This document shows positions 58,141-64,000 of a stretch of DNA of 64,000 nt, piece by piece. Within the stretch, counting starts at the first letter, position 1. Each line of letters begins with the position of its first letter. Source of the stretch: Romanomermis culicivorax (lineage: Eukaryota > Nematoda > Enoplea > Mermithida > Mermithidae); assembly GCA_963922205.1 (NCBI GenBank), contig CAWUHX010000014.1, positions 1,548,001-1,612,000 of the forward strand, written 5' to 3'. The translations under genes were made by a program, and so were the position numbers. The notes under the pieces are model-generated. The model was not told the origin of the DNA, ran no database searches, and saw only the letters and a program-made list of their open reading frames with translations.

Positions 58141-60330
58141 ACAAGTTGATAAGTTTGATCTGAAACCATACTGACATTTTGAAAGAATAGAATTATCGTC
58201 TAAATAATTAATCAATTTGAACTTGATAATCGATTGCATAAGTTTACAGGCAACACAAGTAAGCGAAATGGGCCGATAATTTTCAACGTGATTTTTCGGT
58301 CCTTTTTTATGTATTTTGATTACATTTGATTTCAACCAGATTTCCGGTAAGGTATGTGTTCTGAAAGGAACTTCGAGTATGGTGGATAACGGAATGCACA
58401 GAGAATTTGCTAATTTTTCAAAAAGTAAAGGGAACCTATCTGGACCGGCTGATGAACTAGGTTTCAAGTTTTTTAGTACTTTTCTGACAATGTCAACCGA
58501 AAAAGTACACGATTTTAGTTCGAAATTATGAATTAAAGCTAACTTGCTATCACCAGATTTATCCTTTGTGACTGAAAACAGAAGCTTTAGAAACATTATC
58601 TTCTAAATTAAAAAAATTTGCAAAACAGAGTGTTTTTTGGCCTTTTTTGGGAAAAATTTCGACATTTTCCGACCCCCCCCCCCTCCCCCAAATTTCGGAT
58701 TTACCCCCTCCCCCCACTGGTCGGACCTCTTACAGGTATGTGCTTAACATCCCCTAGGTTTTCTTTCTTGTTTATTCCATAATTTGCATTTTTTCTATAA
58801 AAGCGTATTAAGTTCTTTAGACGGCTTTCTAGACTTGCAATCAGCTGATAGAGGAACGTAAGCACCGTTTTTTTTCCTCGAAGATTTTTTCCACATGAGA
58901 ACCGGACCCACAATTTTTTTCCTCATTTTCCAAAAATTTTCCACATTTGTAAAAACGCTTATAATGTGGCTACGGATGCTTTTTTACGCATTCTAGGGGC
59001 ATACCCAAGCATTTGTTGTATTTGGAGTCAGAAACCTGCAAAAATGAGAAAAAATTGAGAAAATTCTAGTTATGTTAGCCAAAATGAGCTCATGAAGAAT
59101 ATATTGGTGTTCCACAGGAGCGGGTGAAGCATGTTAACGAATAACGATAGAGTTCTCAGGAATTTATCCGCTATTAACATCTCTATGGCTCTCAGAATCA
59201 TCTAATTTTATTTAGTTCTTGGTCCGGCGCGGAGCGCCGGAAAAATTTTTGGATTTTCACTTTCTACAACGCTGGAAATTGAACCTTCACAACGTTGGGA
59301 AATAAATTAAAATCCGACTCATGAAGTATAATTTGTTTCCCATTCCGGCGCGAAGCGAGGGGAAAATTTTTCAGTTTTTATATCTAAGACGCTGGAAAAT
59401 AAATCTGTCCAACAGATATTCATAAACAGAAGTTCTAAAATCGCAGTCTAGAATGATGTCTTCAATTTCCATCTCCAATAAACGCAAAAGTTCAGGTTGC
59501 AGACGTTTGAAAAATTCCAAACATCGAGAGAAAAAATTGAGAAAATTGATGAAAAATCTCAATATTGGGCGACATAATTGACTGTTAACGATTAGAAAAT
59601 GAAACGAGCTAACTTGATTGATAGAAACTGTTGGGCATTAATTAGTAAGTCGAAGTAGATATGCTAATGGCCGCGCCTGATAGAAAATAGTCAAGATTGT
59701 AGTCCCATGACCGGCGCCAAGCGCCGGAAAATTTTGAGATTTTGACCCTTTTAAGTCCACCAAAACGCATCTTTTCGGTTTGGAATTCCCCAAAATTTTT
59801 TCCTCGATGAGAACCATACCCAAAATTTTTTCCTCATTTCGAAATTTTTTTCCTCAAAAGACCCCATTTGAGGAAAAAAACGGTGAACGTAAGTTGTTAT
59901 TAAATAATTTAAAATGTCCGAAAAAACAACAAAAAAATCATTAATATTAGATAGAGAAGTCAGAAAATATGATTGCCCAATCTAAACTATCAAGAAATGA
60001 AGACATAGCAGTGTAGTTAGCTTTAACAAAATTTGGTCATTTAGTTGGCGAGCTATTTTTCGAGGAATTCAAATTGAGAACACAAATAGAAGCATGATCA
60101 CTATTCGAAAAAGGTTCTAAAATTGAGTTTTCATACATAAGTTCAGGATTTGATGCCAAAACTAAATCAAGAACATTTTGATTTCTAGCAGGTTCTAAAA
60201 TTATTTGTGTCAGGCTGTTTTGATACATAGCCGTAAACTAAAGGGAATTTTTTGGGATCTGGATCAAACCATTACATTTGGTTCATTAAAGTCACCAAAA
60301 ATGAAAGTAGGTTAATCTGACGAGCAAATT
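58141..60330 (-). mobile_element. broken LINE: endonuclease and reverse transcriptase fragments
   Basis: Minus-strand remains of a non-LTR retrotransposon. The endonuclease C-terminus lies near 60040-60320, with IFGDFNEPNV, NVLDLVLAS and FSNSDHASI. The N-terminal RT domain lies at about 58141-58600, with SSAGPDRFP, ENYRPISLTCVACKLMQSII and CQYGFRSNLST. Stops and frame changes lie between them, and a hAT-like element (58863-59885) is inserted in the middle. The RT catalytic YADD region is missing because the copy is cut at about 58141. The motif set suggests the Jockey/CR1 group but does not settle it. Confidence 0.82.
58863..59885. mobile_element. hAT-like element inserted in the LINE, 1023 bp
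   Basis: Terminal inverted repeats CACCGTTTTTTTTCCTC (from 58863) and GAGGAAAAAAACGGTG (to 59885), differing by one T. The 8-bp target duplication AACGTAAG is at 58855-58862 and 59886-59893. Subterminal direct repeats with TTTTTTCCTC and GAGAACC-ACCCA occur at both ends. The interior has two CCGGCGC-NNN-GCGCCGG hairpins (59224-59240, 59711-59727) and a partial one near 59345. No transposase, so it is non-autonomous. Confidence 0.88.
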
Positions 60331-60578
60331 TTTTCAAAAAAATTGTGAAGTGTTTTTTTTAAAGCTGCTGTTAAGGAGGGAGGTCCTCAAAAATAGTCCA
60401 TTGGGGGAAAAAACAGTATTCCCATGCAGAAAAATCTTCGAGAAATAAATCGCGAATTCAGCATTTCGACTACAAATCTACAGTAACTAGCAGCATCATG
60501 CTCTAGCATTTTGGAGAAGTTTAAAACTTGTTAGAATACAGAAATAACTCATGCACGACAACTGTCACCATCGTAAAG

Positions 60579-60815
60579 GGTCATTTATGCTTGCCTTTTT
60601 CGACGTGACCGAATGGAACGGAATACAATCGACTCAACGTAACTGACGAAAGGGAAATTTTCGTTCCGCTCGGTTCGTTTGGAGGTTACCATCGGTCATT
60701 TTCTAGAAAATTGCAGTTACCCCTCCGATCGAAAACGGATTTTCAGGCTGAACGTTTCAAGCTGTTTGCGATCGGTTCCGTTCCGTTCCGCTGAAAAAAA
60801 CAAGTATAAATGACC
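60579..60815. mobile_element. 237-bp MITE with 23-bp inverted repeats
   Basis: Left end GGTCATTTATGCTTGCC, running on to 60601, and right end ACAAGTATAAATGACC, with its arm starting at 60793. The 23-bp arms match at 20 positions, and the three mismatches are transitions. The inner sequence is also partly palindromic around GGAACGGAA/TTCCGTTCC. The target duplication is unclear. Confidence 0.7.
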
Positions 60816-61625
60816 TTTTTTTCAAATGAACGCCGCGCTGTTAGTTATTTTTTGGATCCATTTAGTGCGCCGTCTATTCGAGGGCACCGTTTATTAAAAT
60901 TTTGCGCTTTATCAGGCCACATTTTAATCCAATCATGTTTTTTATTGTTTCATTGAACCTCAACAAGTAATATTCCATCACGAAACAAATACCCACCGAG
61001 GAAAGAAAAAGAAAACAAACAAAAGGAAAAGAGAAAACAAAAGTAATGAAGGAAAAACAAAGGAAAATGCAAACAAAACTAATGACGTTAAAAAAAAAGA
61101 ATGGAAAATAACTTAACACATATTCAATTACGGTAATTATTCCAATAAACAGCGTGCCATTTATAATTTTTTGGGTCCAATTGGTGCGCCGTTTATTAGA
61201 GGGCGCCGTCTATTCGAGGACGTAGTTTATTAAACTTTGGCGCTTCATCAGGCCACATTTTAATCCAATCTTGTTTTTTAGTCTTTCATGGAATATCAAC
61301 AATAACGTTTCATCATCTAACAAATATCAAACCTCTCTACACCGAGGAAAGAAAACGAAAGCAAACGAAAAGGAAAGGAAGGAAAACAAAAGTAATGAAA
61401 GGAAAACAAAGGAAAAATAAAAACAGCTAATGAAATTGAAAGAAAAAAATGGAAAATAACACCCTGGATTCATTTAGTTTGAGGCGGCTAGCAACTGGAC
61501 GGTTTCCTTCTTTTTTTGCTGCTGCAATAGTTCTTACCTTGAAATAAAAACTGCACTTATTCTTTCTATTCTCGTGACTAACACTGCAAAGCACTGCAGT
61601 CAAAATGGTCTTCAAAATAAGCATG

Positions 61626-61705
61626 TTAAGCCCAATTCAGAAATGAAAAATTCCTAGAATTTTTGTCGCCGACAGTGGGTGACTGCACTTCTGAATTGGA
61701 CTTTA
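61626..61705. mobile_element. 80-bp foldback mini-element
   Basis: Arms TTAAGCCCAATTCAGAA (61626-61642) and TTCTGAATTGGACTTTA (61689-61705) pair at 15 of 17 positions. The core contains GGTGACTGCACT. A related copy lies at 62302-62400. Confidence 0.65.
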
Positions 61706-62301
61706 TTCCTCTAATAAATAGCGCATATGAAGTTAAGGATACTTATGATTCTAATAAACAGCGCGCCGTTTATTAGATGGCGCCATTTTTTTGAGGGCCC
61801 CTATTTTATTGGAATAAATACAGTATTTTGATGCGGCTAGCAACTGGATGGTTTCCTTCATTTTTTGCTGCTGCGGTAAATTTTATAGTGTTTTCCTTGA
61901 AATGCTTCTAAATAATGAAAGCAGAAAGCAAGTAGTATTTTAGATTTTCACGATTTCCTCATAAACAATAGGACTGGAAATTTGTGAGAATACTGACCAA
62001 ACCTATAACAATTTTTCGAGTGAAAAATTTTACAATTACAGCCATGTGTAAAAGATTTTGACGACAGTACTGATTTGTGTCGCTTTTCTATTTGGAAGCA
62101 TTTTGTAAAAAACAGAATATACCTTGAAATCCAAACTGCATTTTTTTCTATTTTCGTTACTTGTAACGGATTCATCAAGACCGCATTTCACAGAAACTTC
62201 GCAAAAAAAATCAATGGAAAACACTGCAAACTATTTCAGTCAAAATGGATTTTAGAATAAGCATGCTATTCCTGTAATAAACAGTACATACCAAGTTTAA
62301 A

Positions 62302-62400
62302 TTAAAGCCCTATTCAGAAGTGAAAAATTCTTTAATGCTCTATTCAGAAGTGAAAAATTTTGGCGACAGTTGGCAACTGCATCTCTGAATTGGGCTTAAG
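62302..62400. mobile_element. second foldback mini-element with internal duplication
   Basis: Related to 61626-61705. Outer arms TAAAGCCCTATTCAGAA and CTGAATTGGGCTTA. The left arm plus GTGAAAAATT is duplicated internally (62337-62360). Confidence 0.6.
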
Positions 62401-62505
62401 AATACTTAATCATTCAGAGGGCGCCGTTTATTATTTTCAAAGGTGCGCCGTTTATTAGGGGGCACCGTTTATTTGAGGGCGCCTTTTATTCGAATAAATA
62501 TGGTA

Positions 62506-64000
62506 AGTTGGTGTTGTTATTGAATTCACGTAAATTGTAAGCGAGTTACGGAAAACTATATATAGATATATATTCTCCAATTTGATACTAGTTATAATTT
62601 TCCAATTTTTTAGTATTGCCAAAAAAAGCGACCGGTACCGACTTTCATAACTTTCAAATGGAAGAAGCTTTTGATGCTGTCGATAGATAAAACATCTGGC
62701 ATAAAAACTGCAAAGCTTCAGCTAGATTGATCAAATATTGAATGACAAAAATCAAAATTACTAGACGTCGATTTTTTTGTACATACGAAAAAAATTGACA
62801 AAAATTAACATGCTTTACAGTATAAAAGAGTAAAATAGATGTAATCATAAGCACCATATAACAGCTAGAAACTACAAGAGAGCCGTTTTAGTGTGTCCTA
62901 CTTTCTCTTTCACCAATAATTTTAATCGTTTTTAGAACTGACAGAATTTCTTTTGTGTTGATTTTGCTTGTCTTCCCGTTTCAAAATCAAAGCTCTTTAT
63001 TTTGGCGAAATTTAGCCCATATTGGAACATGAAGTTGATGACTTTACATTACGTTTAACTTACGGATCTGAGTGATTTGCAAAACTTTTTTTCATAATAG
63101 GACAAATATTACTTCGATTTCACACCAATCACTTTTTGAAAAATCACCAGTTTTACGAAATTTCTGTTTGTACAGAAACTATGAATGCTAGAAGCACAAA
63201 TATTGGCCCTTAGAGCAAGCATGAACAGGGAATTTTAACGCAGCAATCCGCAACAAAAAAGCTTTATCCATTCGAGGGTTACGATGGCCAGCACCGGTCG
63301 CCCATTTTTTGGCTCACCCTGTATACATATTTATTTTTTGTGTTTATAAAAAAATTTAAAATGCCGAAATACGGAATTTTACTCGAATTTTTAGTTTTTT
63401 GCAATTAAAATTACAGGATTTCAAGATTTAAAAAAATTAAAATGTGTTTAACTTTTATTTTGAAATCTTCTTTTCAAATTTGGCTAAAAAATTTTGTTGA
63501 ATTATGTCCGAAAAGCATTGAAAATTTTCAATAATTCCATCGAAAAACCATTTCCATTCTCAACCAAAAAATATATGCAATATTTTCAAATATCCGTTGA
63601 TGAAGTCGACAATTCAAAAAAGATTCACGTCGAAACAATGTAAAAACAGAAATTTCAAGAAGAATGCTCGAATATTGTAGAATGTACTTAGAATTTGCAA
63701 ATTTTGCGATGTTGAAATTATGCAGAAGACTAGAAAATTTACGAGCGAAATTTTAGATTTCAGCATTTTTATGCAAATATCAATAAATGCAGGATTCGCT
63801 TGAAATTTTCGAGGAAATTTTTTAAAATGTTCATTGCCTCAAAGATGTGTAATTCTCTATGATAACCATTATAAATCTGTTTCATTTGGGATTATATCCA
63901 AGTCATCCTTAAAACTCATTGGTGAATCAGGCAATGCAGGAAGTCCGAGGCTCTTACCATTTCAGGTGGTTTGACAAACAGAGAACTTCATGTAATAGCG
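62506..64000. other. AT-rich stretch, no gene recognised
   Basis: No protein family or splice pattern recognised. GGCTCACCCTGTATA (63311-63325) resembles one end of a mariner-type transposon, without a partner in the window. The rest is AT-rich sequence like RAD50 introns. Confidence 0.45.

Larger units (their letters stand above)
60841..62505. repeat. tandem and nested repeats around GCGCCGTTTATTAGAGGGCG
   Basis: Two similar blocks of about 300 bp (from 60841 and from 61161) share GTGCGCCG-TATT-GAGGGC, then TATCAGGCCACATTTTAATC or a near match, then a GAAAG-rich tail. Further GCGCCGTTTATT clusters lie at 61755-61810 and 62415-62490. AATAAATA-GGTA ends (62488-62502) are roughly inverted to TACGGTAATTATTCCAATAA near 61131. 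GCGGCTAGCAACTGGA-GG recurs at about 61483 and 61836. It looks like nested copies of one inverted-repeat transposon family. Confidence 0.6.

Overview
The window looks like the genome of a small animal. It is AT-rich, its genes are rich in introns with GT..AG boundaries, and it holds a Ty3/gypsy-type LTR retroelement, a LINE and several short inverted-repeat transposons. It is a scaffold of three contigs separated by two runs of exactly 100 N (11824-11923 and 50571-50670). The third contig begins with the PCR adapter used in ultra-low-input long-read libraries (50671-50696), which fits a very small specimen.

The dominant gene is RAD50, the SMC-like ABC ATPase of the MRE11-RAD50-NBS1 double-strand-break repair complex, on the minus strand. 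I could follow 26 exons with consistent splice phases, giving about 1330 residues (human RAD50 has 1312). No contig holds the whole gene. Contig X (1-11823) has exons 10-24, contig Y (11924-50570) has exons 3-26, and contig Z (50671-64000) has exons 1-12. X and Z share one haplotype: X 11515-11823 overlaps Z 50697-51005 with one mismatch. Y is the other haplotype, scaffolded between them. The apparent duplication of 1-11823 and 34986-46414, and of 46104-50570 and 50697-55234, is therefore allelic and not a tandem repeat of the gene.

Contig Y begins with a more GC-rich retroelement (about 11924-25643). Its order is a tandem array of stem-loops (12450-13280), a gag region (about 14841-17460, apparently spliced), an envelope-like glycoprotein (17507-19275), two retropepsin-like domains separated by an Arg-Ser-rich linker, then RT, RNase H and integrase (to 24014). 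An envelope module between gag and protease, in the same open frame as the start of pol, is the most unusual thing in the window. A probable 3' LTR follows from 24974. No matching 5' LTR is visible.

Between the element and RAD50 lies a three-exon minus-strand gene for a 115-residue single-pass membrane protein (28182-30262). Its introns, like two of RAD50's, are kilobase-scale polypyrimidine tracts on the coding strand. A decayed copy of its first exon (31703-31785) and a cluster of TGACGTCA sites sit between it and the RAD50 stop codon.

Upstream of RAD50 (56117-64000) is a transposon graveyard: a broken LINE (58141-60330) with a hAT-like element inserted in it, a second hAT-like element, a 237-bp inverted-repeat element, foldback elements and a tandem array built on GCGCCGTTTATT. 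A further inverted-repeat element in RAD50 intron 18 of contig X (8342-8795) has 8-bp target duplications and a clean empty site in contig Y.
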